The notes below the pieces were generated by a model. It saw nothing but the letters and a program-made list of their open reading frames with translations, had not been told where the DNA came from and did not search any database. Of a stretch of 64,000 bases of DNA, positions 51,061 to 63,331 are shown piece by piece. Both the position numbers and the translations under genes were made by a program. Every line of letters begins with the position of its first letter. The stretch's first letter is position 1. This DNA comes from Biomphalaria glabrata (taxonomy: Eukaryota > Mollusca > Gastropoda > Planorbidae), in contig NC_074725.1 of the NCBI RefSeq assembly GCF_947242115.1, positions 11,914,511 through 11,978,510 of the forward strand, in the 5' to 3' direction.

Positions 51061-54000
51061 TTAACTCCCAACAAATAAAACGTACAGACTAACTCCCTTC
51101 AGCTAGGTAAAAAGAGGTAAGGAGGCAAGGTGAACTACAGACATCTGACTCCAGGGGACGAGCTGTTAAAAAAAAAGAGTTGAAAAAAAAATCGTTTACG
51201 AGGTTCGAATTGGTGAGCGGGTAGGAACGCGCGTAGCGGCTCACTCTGCAACACCTAAGTACCGCTACTACCTGTCTCCTACCTACAGTCAGACTTCAAA
51301 CCTGGACACTTTCAGACGTAGGATCAACCTGTACAGTGCTCCGCGTTGATATTTACTGTTGTAGCCTGTAGTTAAAAATTAATTATCTACTTAACACCGC
51401 AATTAGTTAGATATACTGTGTTATCTTCTATTTCAGAACTGTAAAACCAAAGTTCTCATTTCGACATTATCGGTAGTGACAATTTTTAACCGAAACATTT
51501 TTTTTCTAAAGAGATTTTAAATTTGGACTTTTCTTGATACATTGTTTTTACGTGAGCAAAGACTTTTTTTGTAGGCGGCTGGCACTGAACTCATTTGAAT
51601 ACTTGATTTACCAGTGCAGAGACGTTTTCACTTGATAAGGTGAGTGGCTTGCATTGTTCTTGTCCCGATTTCGTCTTGGAGAGTATTGTTCTCTCTCTCA
51701 AATCACATGACATGCGAGTTCGGGGGCGGCCCTATGCCTCTATTGAAACACATTAAACAAACACAGGGAAGAATAAATATTGCTTGATCTTAATGCCGTC
51801 AAACTCAATTCAATACAACAAGTCATCCAGCGATTAACACATTCACATCGTGCATAAAACTTGTACAAATAGAATATTAACTTGACTGGCATGAAATAGT
51901 ATCATTGAATGAATAAAACAGTGAAGATACTGACGATCTATAACTTTCCAGCATAGAAAACGACCACTAAACAATGACACTGAACAACGACCTCGATAGT
52001 TACGCCCTTTACATAGTCTCATGTAAGGTTTTTTCTGGATTGTCTACATCATTGTTAGCCTTACATTTTTCCTCGACAGTCTTTATTTGTTTTTCTAAAT
52101 ACCTACTTAATTACATCCAGGATCTTCGAGACTTTTCACTCTACCAATAAACACGTTTTTTATTCATGTACACAATGTCATCCAATAACCCAGTCATACG
52201 CCTGGCCAGCGGCTATGTGACAGTACTATTGGTCACTTGGAGGGTACAAACGGAGCTCTAATTGAACCGACAGAAACAAATTTCGTATATTTTGTTTTTC
52301 TTAAATTGTAGAATCTCATTTATAGCAAAAAAAAACAAAACACTATTTTGTGAATCCATTGTACATCAAATAGAAAAAGTTGATTAGCTTTGGAATTGAG
52401 AACTAGTACGATACAGCCTATACACTTTTAGCAGTGTAAAAACACATTTGTAAGCTCTTCGACTCTAACTCAAGCGATTTTTTTTTTGATTTTTCTGTAC
52501 CACAGAGCGTATACCCGTGATTGTTTAGACTCGAAAAGTTATCTTGAGAATCCCCATTATGCTAAAATTAGGGTGGGGTGTATGATGGATAATTTAAATT
52601 GGAATTTGAGAGATGGATGTAAAAGTTTTAATTAAACTATGGGATTAAGGGATAGGTGTGAATTCGTTTTAATTTAAATTAGGGAATTAAAAGATGGTTG
52701 TTGAGTTTTTAATTGAGCTTCAAAAAGTCGTGTTGTTAAAAGGTAAAGAAATGTCCATGTCTGAGGTACGCGAGAGATAACTCTGTGCATGTAAAGGGCG
52801 ACAATGGCGCAGCAGGCCATGTGTGTACATTACATAGAATACTATAGGACCCAGCCCTTCACAGACCATAAGATAATACCTCTGCATGTTACACAAAACG
52901 GGGTTAGAACAATGTCAAGGCCTTTCTACGAAAAAACGTGGGTCTGTGTTTGAATGTGCACGCGCGCGAGTCAAAATGCCAGCAGAGTTAAGTTCAAATA
53001 GAGAAAACAGAGAGTCAGACTCTGTCGACGCCCATGATTAACAAGTCCTATTGTACACGCAAAAAAAAAAGTCAAGGAAAAAGGAAGAAAGGTGATTCTC
53101 TCAAGAAGAAAAGGTTCTTGATGGGAAAAAGAAAGGAAAAAAGGGGGGGGGGTAGAAATGGTAAAAATGGCAAGAGCATATGTCAGCCTTCTGTTTACAC
53201 GTGTACTAGCTGGTCACGTGACACTCATGCAAATAACTGGAAAACGTGTACCAGAGGCGTAGAGCACGTTTGTTTTGCTTGGGTCCAAAGTTGAGGAGAG
53301 ACATAGCCGATGTCATAGTTTTGAAGGCTAGTCAGTTATAGGTGTAAAAAAGGGAAACAAAATGTTAGATGCATCAAACTCCTGTCCACCCGATCAGCGA
53401 CATACACTTTTCATCAAACTTCGTCCAGCCGGTCAGCGACATACACTTTTCATACACAACGCCATTCTGATCATCTTTGTTTTTCATCGAAAAATAAATT
53501 GTGTGTCCAATGTTTGTCGATTGAATTTAATGCCTTAATAACAAGTAAATCTCGTTAGCGCGTTACTGGTGCAGTTACCAGGACATTTAAATGGATTTAT
53601 GATCATAAAGTATACTGTACTCTAGCGTCTCATTATTTAAGTCTTATATATCAGCTTGATGAATCAAGAGAAAACCTTGGTGTCATTACATAGTTTAAGT
53701 GCCTTTAGATTCTTGGAGACATCAATCTCAACAATAACAACAAATGCTCCCTCTCCCACGCCCCTCCAGACATCTATACACACAAGTGTGCCGCTCCTCA
53801 ATCATTACTCCCACCTTGTCCACTTTCTCCCCCCCCCCCTTCAGACACACTGAGTCAGTGACGAACAGTTTAACCTATTTGTACTCAGCTGCAAGGCTCT
53901 GATTAGTCACTCAATTTAAACTGTTGCATCAGCTGACAAGGCTCTCAACATTCACGTTGTCTTAAGGTAACAGAGAAAGAGAAAGACAGAGAGACAAGAA

Positions 54001-54370
54001 GAAGAGGGAGATAAACAGAGAGACTGGGAGAAGAAAGAGATAGAGAGAAGAGAGAGACACAGCGTAAATAAGAAGATTTAAGACAAAGTAATCGTAAAGA
54101 AAAGAGAAAGAGAGAGAAAGAAAGAGGGAAAGAAAATAAAACATGTCAAAGTTACAGCATTTGAAAACAAATTTAAATAGATGTAAATATTTATAAAAAT
54201 CAGAATTAAAAAAAAACATCGAATTGCAGCTTCTGTATATTCTCGGTATTCTATGATGGGTTAAGCGGAAAGCCTAATGCCCGGATTCTAATAGTGGCAT
54301 CGTGCTAACCAAACCCACAGTAAGTCACTTTGTACAGAACGCACTAAAATAATGTAGTGGCTAGAATAAT
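51061..54370. other. 3.3 kb without recognised genes
   Basis: AT-rich sequence with homopolymers, a CGATCAGCGACATACACTTT duplication at 53395-53450 and a GA-rich stretch at 53970-54130. Short open frames (for example 53034-53294 and 53656-53853) are low-complexity and show no domain. Confidence 0.5.
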
Positions 54371-54377
54371 GTTGATT

Positions 54378-54590
54378 ATGTAGTAGCCGTGTGGTAAAGC
54401 ACTTGTCGTATCTCCCAGAAGCCTTGGATTTATTTAAAATTTGGGACGTCTTTGAGTTCATTCTGCTACCTGACATTCGTTGGGGAAAAATAAAATCGGT
54501 TGGTCCTTGTGTTGGCCGCATGAAATACTTGCTAACCGTAAACCAATACAAGGTGTGACTTTTGCATCATCTGGCTAATGGGAATCTATA
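54378..54590 (+). mobile_element. tRNA-derived SINE, family A, old copy
   Basis: Keeps GCCGTGTGGTAAAGCACTTG, CCTGACATTCGTTGGGGAAA and ATCGGTTGGTCCTTGTGTTG, with many changes. The most diverged copy in the window. Confidence 0.65.
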
Positions 54591-54924
54591 CTTTTAAATT
54601 GCTATTCAGAGTTCCCATAGAAATAAATCATGCCAACTAAATACCACCTGGGGTCAGTAGGTCTGGGTTGATTATCTAAAATAAGATCAAATTAAAATAG
54701 GATTGGACGAGGATAATAGAGGAATCAGGATTTTCTAAAAAAAAAATAATTCCGTATCACCTGTCCAGGTTGTCAATAGGTTTACCCTTTATAATTCTAA
54801 GTTGATACTCAATCGTTGGTTTGAAGCTCCAAAAATCTAGTACACCTAAACCGATGTAGGTGTATAGCATTCTTAACGTGGAACTTGAAATAAAGACTAA
54901 CAAGCTTCTTTTAATTAAAAAACA

Positions 54925-55080
54925 AAACTAAATAGAACTTGTATTTATACACAGATTCAACTTGAAAGTACATTATGTACAAACACAAATGAAACAATAA
55001 CGCAACAAAATCTAACTCACTACAAAGACACAAATCTTTTCTGACTCACGTCTAGCGCTAGTTTCTCTATCTTCCACTTT
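54925..55080. repeat. Dispersed repeat with AAAATCTAACTCACTAC
   Basis: CTAAATAGAACTTGTATT, ATTCAACTTGA and AAAATCTAACTCACTACAA are shared in order with 36955-37090, and partly with 5640-5790. Confidence 0.6.
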
Positions 55081-55094
55081 CACACCAGTCCTTA

Positions 55095-55330
55095 CAAAGC
55101 TTATATCAACTCACTTCGTCAGTCTGTCTGTCAGTATGTTTGTCTGGTACAAATTTGTACACGTTATTTTCCCCACTTCCCCTTCTCGGATCAAGTTGAA
55201 AGTTAGCACAATTATCCATTGTCTCCAATAAAACATGAATCAATTTTTAAAAAAAAATCTTTAATTTATAATTAGTGGTAATTGAATTTTGTTTGATATA
55301 GACAAAGGGAATATAAACCCAACACTATTG
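55095..55330 (+). repeat. GCTTATATCAACTCACT-family repeat
   Basis: AAGCTTATATCAACTCACTT, CTGTCTGTC and CTTCTCGGATCAAGTTGAAA, then AAACATGAATCAATTTTT. The tRNA-like end is not seen. Confidence 0.65.
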
Positions 55331-55881
55331 AGATATATGGCTGTAAATGTGAAGTTCTTTCACTCATGTAGACTTCTATTATTTTTTTGTAAGTTTTTAT
55401 TTTTTATTTTGCTTGTTTATGAACTTGAATTACGACAGACCAGCTCGTGGTCTCATCAGAAACTCTTCAGCCTACACAACCAAACACATCCGCCCAACTT
55501 TCCACATAGTTTCATCAAGAACACTCACATACACCCCACAACATTCTATAAAGTTATTAAAACATTAATTTTTTCTAAGATTAAACAATGTAATATGGTG
55601 TTACCAAATCATATAACCTGACACTTAAGCCAGAGCGCAGTGATATTCAGCTAGTGCCAACAGTTTTAGAGCTTGTATTTATTTCTTGTTTGTAAATGAT
55701 TTGTTCTCGTGTGATGAACGTGTTTAGAAAAATGCTGAAAAAAAATATGAATAGTTTATATTTAACACGAATAATGTTATTTATTTGATGGATATCGATT
55801 GGTAAACGCCAATTCAATACATATTGAAACTTACTACTGAAACTGCATAACTTCATTACACCGAGGCCATTCGTTACAGAG

Positions 55882-56025
55882 GGCCTCAACACTGACTTGC
55901 AACGTCGCAACCTGTAGGCTGTGGAGACCAATAGCTCGTTGCCACGTCGTACAGACTTGTGACGGCAACGAGCTATTGGTCTAAATCGCCCACATGTTGC
56001 GACGTTGCAGGTCAGTGTTCAGGCC
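55882..56025. repeat. Large inverted repeat, 62-nt arms, 20-nt loop
   Basis: The left arm 55882-55943 and right arm 55964-56025 are about 85-90% complementary (GGCCTCAACACTGACTTGCA against TGCAGGTCAGTGTTCAGGCC). Both arms match one strand of 36876-36938, so two inverted copies of that repeat stand head to head. Confidence 0.85.
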
Positions 56026-56399
56026 TTGTATGACGAATTGTCTCGATTGCACTGAGTCCCTTAAGTAGTTGAACCTATTTAAACTGCACAAACTAGCACT
56101 CACACTCACATTCAAACAAATGACAAACACACACGCACGAATTTAAAAAAAAACATATTCCATTCTGCTACAGATAATTACTCAATTAATCCTAGAGAAA
56201 TATTTGTTTTGAAAAATTCCTTTTGTTCCTTTGATTTGACCTCTGCGAACTTATCTCAGTTCCTTCCCATAAATATTTAAGCAGACGACATAACACTTCT
56301 GCCCGCATGTCTCTTGTGTATCTGTGTTTTCATTGAACTTTTTTTAGAATTTTTTTTTTATTATGAATTTACAAAAGTTCAAAAGAATGATTTAAAACA

Positions 56400-56640
56400 G
56401 ACTCGGGAAGAATGAAACGAAACAAAGCAATCTGTGCTCCTTGGAAAGGTCAAAGGTTAAGGCTGTGAAATGTACCTTTGTCTGCTGTAGTGTCTTCTGA
56501 AATGTCTGTCCTTGTGAGATCAGTTTTTCCCTGTGTCTTTCGTATTGTCTTCTCGAATGTCTGACCTTGTGCAACGTGTTTCCCCCTATGTATTTCGTTG
56601 TGTCTTATAAAATGTCTTGTCTGTTTTTTTCTCACGTCTG
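56400..56640 (-). repeat. Degenerate tandem repeat with open frames
   Basis: The minus strand has imperfect repeats around GGTCAGACATTCGAGAAGAC and GGACAGACATTTCAGAAGAC. They give RGKHVAQGQTFEKTIRKTQG-like frames that resemble spacers of zinc-finger arrays but lack the Cys/His pairs. Confidence 0.4.
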
Positions 56641-57134
56641 CCTTTATTTTAATATGTTCTTTTTCGCCTGACTTTTGTGGCTTCAAACAGAAACACTGAA
56701 GTCATGACATCACAAATAAAACTCGGCACAGGTCAGAATAAACTTTCTATTTTTATCAGCGCTAAATAAATCGATTCCAGATGTAAATACTACCCGACCC
56801 TGCACGCATAATCAGTTTCTGTCCAGATCCACACCTGCGCTTGCCATGGACACAACATCAACCTTGGTTGAGGCGATGAAGACATCCCCCTGTCTGGTCC
56901 TCCCGACTCAGGCGTTTATTTATAAACACATTAACAGCGTCTCAGAATCGAGTTAGTCTTCGTTTGAATTCCAGTTTACACCTCTCTTGACCTGGAGTTT
57001 GAAATGTTTCTTTTGAACTGAAAGGGAACATGAAAATAATTGTTTAACTTACATAATACAATGGAGGAGTTGCGCAGAGCAATAGGTTACAGTTAAATCA
57101 AGTTTCAAAATAAGATGATAAATTCCTACTTTAT

Positions 57135-57405
57135 AAGGCGCAGTGGCTGAGTGGTAAAGCGCTTGGCTTCTGAACCGCTGGTCCCGGTATCGAATCCTGG
57201 TGAAGACAGGGATTTTTAATTTCAAGTTCTTAGGGCACCTGTTAGTCCACCCATCTCTAACGAGTACCTGTGGAAAAGAAAGTAAAGGTGGTTGGTCGTT
57301 GTTCTGGCCACATGACATCATCGTTAACCGTTGGCCACAGCAACAGATGGCCTTTACATCATCTACCTTATAGATCACAAGGTCTGAAAAGGGGAGGGGA
57401 ACTTA
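57135..57405 (+). mobile_element. tRNA-derived SINE, family A
   Basis: AAGGCGCAGTGGCTGAGTGG head, TATCGAATCCTGGTGAAGAC after the B box, GGTTGGTCGTTGTTCTGGCC and AAGGTCTGAAAAGGGGA. Confidence 0.9.
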
Positions 57406-57925
57406 CTAATGAAGCCGATGGCGGTCTTTTATTTCTTCTTCCATTTACTTCATGTAATGCTTCGTTATTGTAAGGAGGATTTCAAGGGGAAATAACTTTT
57501 TATTAATCCCATTATTAAGTAACTGATTCTTCTGCAGTTAAAGAAAATATTGAAAAAAATTTCAATATGTCAGAATAGTAATCACGTTAGTAGCACGACG
57601 CTCTAAAAATTTATCTGGGATACCATACAACTGTGTGTGAACCTTTAGTTAGAAGCAAATGATTCATTGTAATGACTTGTGGTTTTGAGTTTTTGACCTG
57701 CGGCTGATGTGTTGCCGATGTTTCGACTATGAAGAAGGTAAAGACTTTGATTTAAACTTTAAAGCTTTGCTCTCATTATAACAGGACCGGTCCTATTGAG
57801 TAAGGGGAGGCCAGGCAGGTCAGATTACTTAAGATCGTAATTCAAATTTACAAACATCTATTTATCCCCTTATTGAGGGAACATAAACTAATACTATATT
57901 GTTCGACTAAATACTGGCAACATAT

Positions 57926-58851
57926 TGTTACAAATGAACAGTGATAGGTAGAGGTCAACGTATGACCCCGGCGAGATGACACAGCAGCGAGTGTCCTCTG
58001 GAATCTACATGTACAAACAAAGACAAGATGTGACGTGCCCTCACGTGTTGTTCCAGGGGACGAACAGATCTAAGTAGGGGGACAGTTACTAATGAACAGT
58101 GACAGATAGAGGTCACTACGTGTGACCCCAACTTGATGACACTGCAGCCGATGTTTTCTGGAATCTACATGTATAAACAAAGACAGGATGTGACGTTTCC
58201 TCACGTGTTATTTCAGAGGATACTAGCCGTGTTTGTGCAACTTTGGACAAGCGATTAGGGACTCTATATAAGCCAGAGAGTTAATGTTAAAGGCAGTCGG
58301 ATGGAGTCGTGAGTGAGCCGTTACAGTCGATACAGACGGTGTAAGACGTGTGCGGCTCTGTGGAAGAGAAATGTGTACGACTCGATGCAAGTTAACTAGG
58401 GTAGAGTTAACTGGAGTGGACTACTGTCGTTAAAGTTAAAGTCTATACAGCGAACTACAGTGGACTTGAGCCGTTACAGTCGATACAGTCGATGTAAGAC
58501 GTGTGCGGCTCTGATTCGGTAGACTTGAGTACGACTTGGTTCAGCTTTAGGAGACCTGGAGCGACACTGGGAAGTGTGTCGTTGGTCTGTTCTGTGTAAT
58601 ACGGCTCGAGGAAAGTTGAGAAGAGATGAATTGCAACGAAGTGAAGAGATGTATTGCAACGAAGTATAGCTAACTGTAAACTGACAGATATTGTACAGTC
58701 TTCTACGCTACATGTTCAAGTAACGAATTGTTAGAGTTAATAGTCATTAAAGTTATATGAAACTGAATGATTAGTCGTCAAGTTCTTTACAGTTTCTTTT
58801 ATTTGTGTGCCAACTAATACATCTAGCCAGAAAATTCAGAAATACGTAACA
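57926..58851 (+). repeat. 5' LTR, 926 bp
   Basis: TGTTAC start and GTAACA end. The first part is a 158-bp direct duplication (starts at 57927 and 58085) with a GTAGGGGGACA tract between the copies. GACTCTATATAAGCC (58258) is a likely TATA box. Confidence 0.9.
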
Positions 58852-58852
58852 A

Positions 58853-58871
58853 TTGGTGTCAGAAGTGGGAT
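58853..58871 (+). promoter_or_regulatory. Primer-binding site
   Basis: TTGGTGTCAGAAGTGGGAT, one base after the LTR; TGGTGTCAGAAGTGGGA-type sites are usual in gypsy-like elements. Confidence 0.6.
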
Positions 58872-58887
58872 CTTTCTGGCTAGAATG

Positions 58888-59667
58888 TGTTCCATCAAAC
58901 TTCTTATTGAACTTGACATGAAAGAACTTAGACAAGAGCTTCGAGAAAGAGGTCTACAGCTTAACGGAAATAAGGAAACGCTAGCAGCACATCTCAGACA
59001 AGCCCTGTTGGAGGAAGATGAGAATCCGGACACTTGTCAATTTGAAATCAAACCTAATATGACGGAGCTCCTGAGAACTTTGCAATACAAAATGAACTCG
59101 GTAAAAGAGAGCATTAAGGAGATAGAATCAGAAGTCAACACCAGATTTTCTTCATTTAACCAGTTGATCGAAGCAATGAATGAGAATGAACAACTAGTTA
59201 CCACGCCCAAGAAGACAGAAGAAGAAACAGATACGATAAAAGATCAAACTAGAATCATGATTAACGAGCTGCTGAACACCCAACAGTATCAGATTGAGTC
59301 GACAGATGAAAGAGCTACACCATTGATGAACAGCGAACAATTGTTCAACCAAGTATGTGGCGATACAGACAATTACGATAGGGATGCTGGTGATGGTTGT
59401 GCTGTCTGTGACTGTGATAGCAAACCAAACGAATGTGGCCCACAAGAAATGAAAAGAGACGGTAGCTGTTACTATTTCAACGAAAAGCAGAATGAGATCG
59501 CTGAAGAAACAATAGAAGAGACCTATAGTTTGACCGAAGCTTTAGCTACAGATAAACCTGATATGAGTACTTCAACTAGCCAAACAGATCAAGACAACGT
59601 TGGGTCTGCGTCCAAGCCTGTTGCTGTGGGCCTTAAAGACTTCTGTCTATCTGTCATTGTCTACTAG
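58888..59667 (+). CDS. Gag-like ORF with N-terminal SAP domain (LTR element)
   Basis: The frame is open from inside the LTR; the ATG at 58888 (MCSIKLLIELDMKELRQELR) is preferred because it follows the primer-binding site. Residues about 8-40 form a SAP motif (LDMKELRQELRERGL then NGNKETLAAHLRQAL), a short helix pair that binds DNA or chromatin. An acidic, coiled-coil-like stretch follows, then a Cys-rich patch (CAVCDCDSKPNEC). No canonical CCHC knuckle was seen. A gag role is inferred from position. Confidence 0.65.
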   Translation, partial: CSIKLLIELDMKELRQELRERGLQLNGNKETLAAHLRQALLEEDENPDTCQFEIKPNMTELLRTLQYKMNSVKESIKEIESEVNTRFSSFNQLIEAMNENEQLVTTPKKTEEETDTIKDQTRIMINELLNTQQYQIESTDERATPLMNSEQLFNQVCGDTDNYDRDAGDGCAVCDCDSKPNECGPQEMKRDGSCYYFNEKQNEIAEETIEETYSLTEALATDKPDMSTSTSQTDQDNVGSASKPVAVGLKDFCLSVIVY

Positions 59668-59727
59668 AGGAACTCGAACCTGGATTATTGCACCCAGGCG
59701 TTTGACAAGAACTGTACGTACGTAGCT

Positions 59728-60261
59728 ATGCAAGAAGACTGTGAATGCCAAGAAATACACCAACAAGCTCTAGACTTAACAGAAGCTTGTACAGCTATCA
59801 AGGTAGGCGTGAGAAGCCCTGGTGATAGTCAAGGAATTACAATAGAAACTGATGCTGAAGTTGATGGAACTTTGCACGTTGAATGTTATCAACCTGCCCC
59901 ACAGTCGAGTCCTCCAGACTCGGATGAAGGTGATGACGTGTTTGACAACTTGCCTTCAAGTGGACTTGCAGCTCATTCGCAAAGCACCCATCGAAGAATA
60001 ATGCTGAAGCAACTTGTTAGATCAACAGTCTTGATGACTACAGCTATGAAATACAATGCCTTCCTATGTGCTAAGTCGCTGCCATCAGCATTGATCGACA
60101 GGAAAGCAAGACAACGACAACGACATCAACGCAACCAAAGAAATATCAAATTGAGGAGGCGGAGAAAGCGACATATGCAGAGTGCAACGTGGATGGCTCC
60201 AACAAGATCAAGATACAAACCTGTCAGGTGGGTTTTGTCCTCGCGCTCATCTAGGGTATGA
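59728..60261 (+). CDS. Second ORF of the LTR element, unidentified
   Basis: An acidic N-terminal half (SSPPDSDEGDDVFDNLPSS) and a strongly basic C-terminal half (NQRNIKLRRRRKRHMQS). No protease, RT or integrase motif was recognised. Treated as part of a fossil. Confidence 0.4.
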   Translation: MQEDCECQEIHQQALDLTEACTAIKVGVRSPGDSQGITIETDAEVDGTLHVECYQPAPQSSPPDSDEGDDVFDNLPSSGLAAHSQSTHRRIMLKQLVRSTVLMTTAMKYNAFLCAKSLPSALIDRKARQRQRHQRNQRNIKLRRRRKRHMQSATWMAPTRSRYKPVRWVLSSRSSRV

Positions 60262-61782
60262 TGTACTTCGCCGGGCTCCCCACCTGAGCAGTGTTTATTA
60301 GCTTTATGCCGGGGTTATAATTTAGCCTTGGCTCGTCTGCCTGGGCACCCCTAACAGTCTAGTAATCAATTTATGCAATAAATATCTAGGAACGAATAAA
60401 CCAAATATTAACGTATACTAGTGAATAACAATATTGCATATAACAACAAAGGTTTAATGAGTTAATGATATATATGATATTATGAGGCATACATTATGAA
60501 TAACTATCAATGGCAATTACAGATTACATTCAAAGGGCTATAGCACACCTTAATCTCAGTGCCATAGTCAATCAGGCCTCACAACGCCAACCCAACGCCA
60601 CGGGCAATAGTCAACTACCAAGCCTACAACTCAGACTTGACTCCAGCAGAGTCCCAAGCCTGCGTCCCTAGATAAGAAAAATACACACTCCTTTGATACC
60701 GCCATTCTCACGATTATTAAAGAAACGATTGTAAAGCTAGGACATGTAGAAGATAGTAAAATAAACTAACTTACCCAATACTGGGGAATAACACCACACA
60801 GATAACTCAATCTCAAGGCACACCAAGAGAACACAAAGAGACACATCTCAAGGCACAACAAGAGAACAATGACACCAATATAGCGCATCCTTAGAAACAG
60901 AACTAATAAGACCTTATGGTGCTCAAACGAAAATACCCTACCAGATGCGCACGACAAAACCCACCCCTTCTCCCACTGATAGACCCCCACCTGCATTTAT
61001 GAAACTCCATAGCCCATGTTGTTAGAAAACAAGCCCACCACTTCTCCCACTGATAGACCCCCACCTGCACTGATGAAACTCCACAGCCCATGTTTTTAGA
61101 AAGATTCTGTCCGGAACCATCAGACCAAAGAAGAAAGCCTTACGAATCAGTTGAAAGTGTGAAGCCACTAATGAATAATCTAAGAACATTCCTCATGAGA
61201 ATAGGTTGATGAAGTATAACAGAGGTTTTAGAAGAACGCTAATTAAGTCAGAAGCAAGAAGGACAGAAAAGAAGTAGTTCAAGATGTCAGAACTGTAGTG
61301 AGTAACCATCTGTGACAGAACTGTACAAGAAGATCAACCCAACAGGCATCGTACAAACCCAAAGTCAGTTGCTGTTGTAAGAAGAACATGTGAATATTGC
61401 TGTACTGTAATGAACCTGGTCATCTCTGAAGAAGCTCTGGAAAAAGCCCTAACCCATCTGTAAAAAGATGCTTGAAAATGTAAAACTCAGCCAGTGAAGC
61501 ACGAACTCGTTAGAATGCTGATGAATTTTCTCGACAAGAGTGCCCAATGTCGTCATCTGAAGGTCGATGTTTCCATACCAAGATTGATGAAAACATTTGT
61601 GAGGACCTGCTGAAAAAATGAGGATTTGGCTCCCATTCTTCTATGGAAAGAAGATGGACAACGGCCAGATTGAAAGAACATCTCTGAGAAGGGGGCAACC
61701 ACCAAAGCTTCCTTCTTGATCGTCGATCGATTTCATCAGTATCGTGGTGAAGTAGAATCTGTTCGGGACGACGAACAGATCT
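60262..61782. other. Non-coding interior of the LTR element
   Basis: No polymerase domain readable. Contains a roughly 72-bp tandem pair around CTCCCACTGATAGACCCCCA (60965-61100) and a CTCAAGGCACA duplication near 60810-60860. Confidence 0.5.
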
Positions 61783-61792
61783 AAGAAGGGGG
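61783..61792 (+). promoter_or_regulatory. Polypurine tract
   Basis: AAGAAGGGGG, just before CAG and the right LTR. Confidence 0.65.
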
Positions 61793-61795
61793 CAG

Positions 61796-62721
61796 TGTTA
61801 CAAATGAACAGTGATAGGTAGAGGTCAACGTATAACCCCGGCGAGATGACACAGCAGCGAGTGTCCTCTGGAATCTACATGTACAAACAAAGACAAGATG
61901 TGACGTGCCCTCACGTGTTGTTCCAGGGGACGAACAGATCTAAGTAGGGGGACAGTTACTAATGAACAGTGACAGATAGAGGTCACTACGTGTGACCCCA
62001 ACTTGATGACACTGCAGCCGATGTTTTCTGGAATCTACATGTATAAACAAAGACAGGATGTGACGTTTCCTCACGTGTTATTTCAGAGGATACTAGCCGT
62101 GTTTGTGCAACTTTGGACAAGCGATTAGGGACTCTATATAAGCCAGAGAGCTAATGTTAAAGGCAGTCGGATGGAGTCGTGAGTGAGCCGTTACAGTCGA
62201 TACAGACGGTGTAAGACGTGTGCGGCTCTGTGGAAGAGAAATGTGTACGACTCGATGCAAGTTAACTAGGGTAGAGTTAACTGGAGTGGACTACTGTCGT
62301 TAAAGTTAAAGTCTATACAGCGAACTACAGTGGACTTGAGCCGTTACAGTCGATACAGTCGATGTAAGACGTGTGCGGCTCTGATTCGGTAGACTTGAGT
62401 ACGACTTGGTTCAGCTTTAGGAGACCTGGAGCGACACTGGGAAGTGTGTCGTTGGTCTGTTCTGTGTAATACGGCTCGAGGCAAGTTGAGAAGAGATGAA
62501 TTGCAACGAAGTGAAGAGATGTATTGCAACGAAGTATAGCTAACTGTAAACTGACAGATATTGTACAGTCTTCTACGCTACATGTTCAAGTAACGAATTG
62601 TTAGAGTTAATAGTCATTAAAGTTATATGAAACTGAAAGTTTAGTCGTCAAGTTCTTTACAGTTTCTTTTATTTGTGTGCCAACTAATACATCTAGCCAG
62701 AAAATTCAGAAATACGTAACA
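61796..62721 (+). repeat. 3' LTR, 926 bp
   Basis: Same length and ends as the 5' LTR, with only about five differences. Confidence 0.9.
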
Positions 62722-62725
62722 ATAT

Positions 62726-63258
62726 GTCTGCTACGCAAGAGACCTGGTACTGTCTGCACTTTGGCTCTAACGCCAGAAAATCAGCAATTAGATCTCGATA
62801 ATGCTTTCAATATGGTTAGTTCTTGACGGTAGCCTTAAAAATAGGCTTTTTCGGAACCTGTTCTTAAACTCGAAACATATAGTTCGTCTATCGTGGTTCG
62901 ATGATGACCGCTTTTGTCATCCAGGGGGGCTGAGTGCTTTGTACTGGGGTTTTGTGCCTCCTCATGTGGCTGGTGAGACCCATGTGAGCCCGTAATGTTC
63001 GTAATGGCCAGTGTCATCTGCCTCGCTTTTTTCTCTTGTGTTTTTCTCCTGCCAGCGCTTTTCTCTCCCCGGAACATATATAGGCCTAAAAATACACAAC
63101 GCCAATCTGGGACTCGAAATTCCTTTCTGATAGTGTTTCGTAATGGCGAGGAGTCTTTACAATGAGATCCATACACTCATTAATCTATATCGGGATCTAG
63201 TACTATACATTTGCATATTTGAATACATTCTTGGAGTGTACACATCAAGTCTACTTAA
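62726..63258. other. Downstream flank, nothing recognised
   Basis: Non-repetitive sequence after the LTR element with no convincing gene. The 113-residue minus-strand frame at 62835-63176 shows no domain. Confidence 0.45.
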
Positions 63259-63331
63259 CTCTTTCTCTCCGTAATTATTTACCACATTCTGGTGGAATCA
63301 ACGCTGGTATCGTCAGTTAGGAGAGAAAGAG
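63259..63331. mobile_element. 73-bp TTAA-flanked miniature element
   Basis: Perfect 12-bp inverted ends CTCTTTCTCTCC and GGAGAGAAAGAG, flanked by TTAA at 63255-63258 and 63332-63335. Similar in size and target to the element at 5079-5149 but with different ends. No coding capacity. Confidence 0.75.

Larger units (their letters stand above)
57926..62721 (+). mobile_element. Young LTR retrotransposon fossil, probably Ty3/gypsy-like, no pol
   Basis: Two direct 926-bp LTRs (57926-58851 and 61796-62721), each TGTTAC...GTAACA, are flanked by ATAT on both sides (57922-57925 and 62722-62725). A primer-binding site follows the left LTR and a purine tract precedes the right one. The 2.9-kb interior has a gag-like ORF with a SAP domain and a second ORF, but no recognisable protease, RT or integrase. 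It therefore looks broken or non-autonomous. The LTRs differ at only about five positions (about 0.5%), so insertion is recent. Confidence 0.88.

Noticed and set aside
55289-55621. 110-residue open frame
   Set aside because: Its first part is the end of a dispersed repeat, and the rest is low-complexity AT-rich sequence.
62835-63176. 113-residue minus-strand frame
   Set aside because: No domain, no splice or promoter support, and overlapping frames on the other strand.
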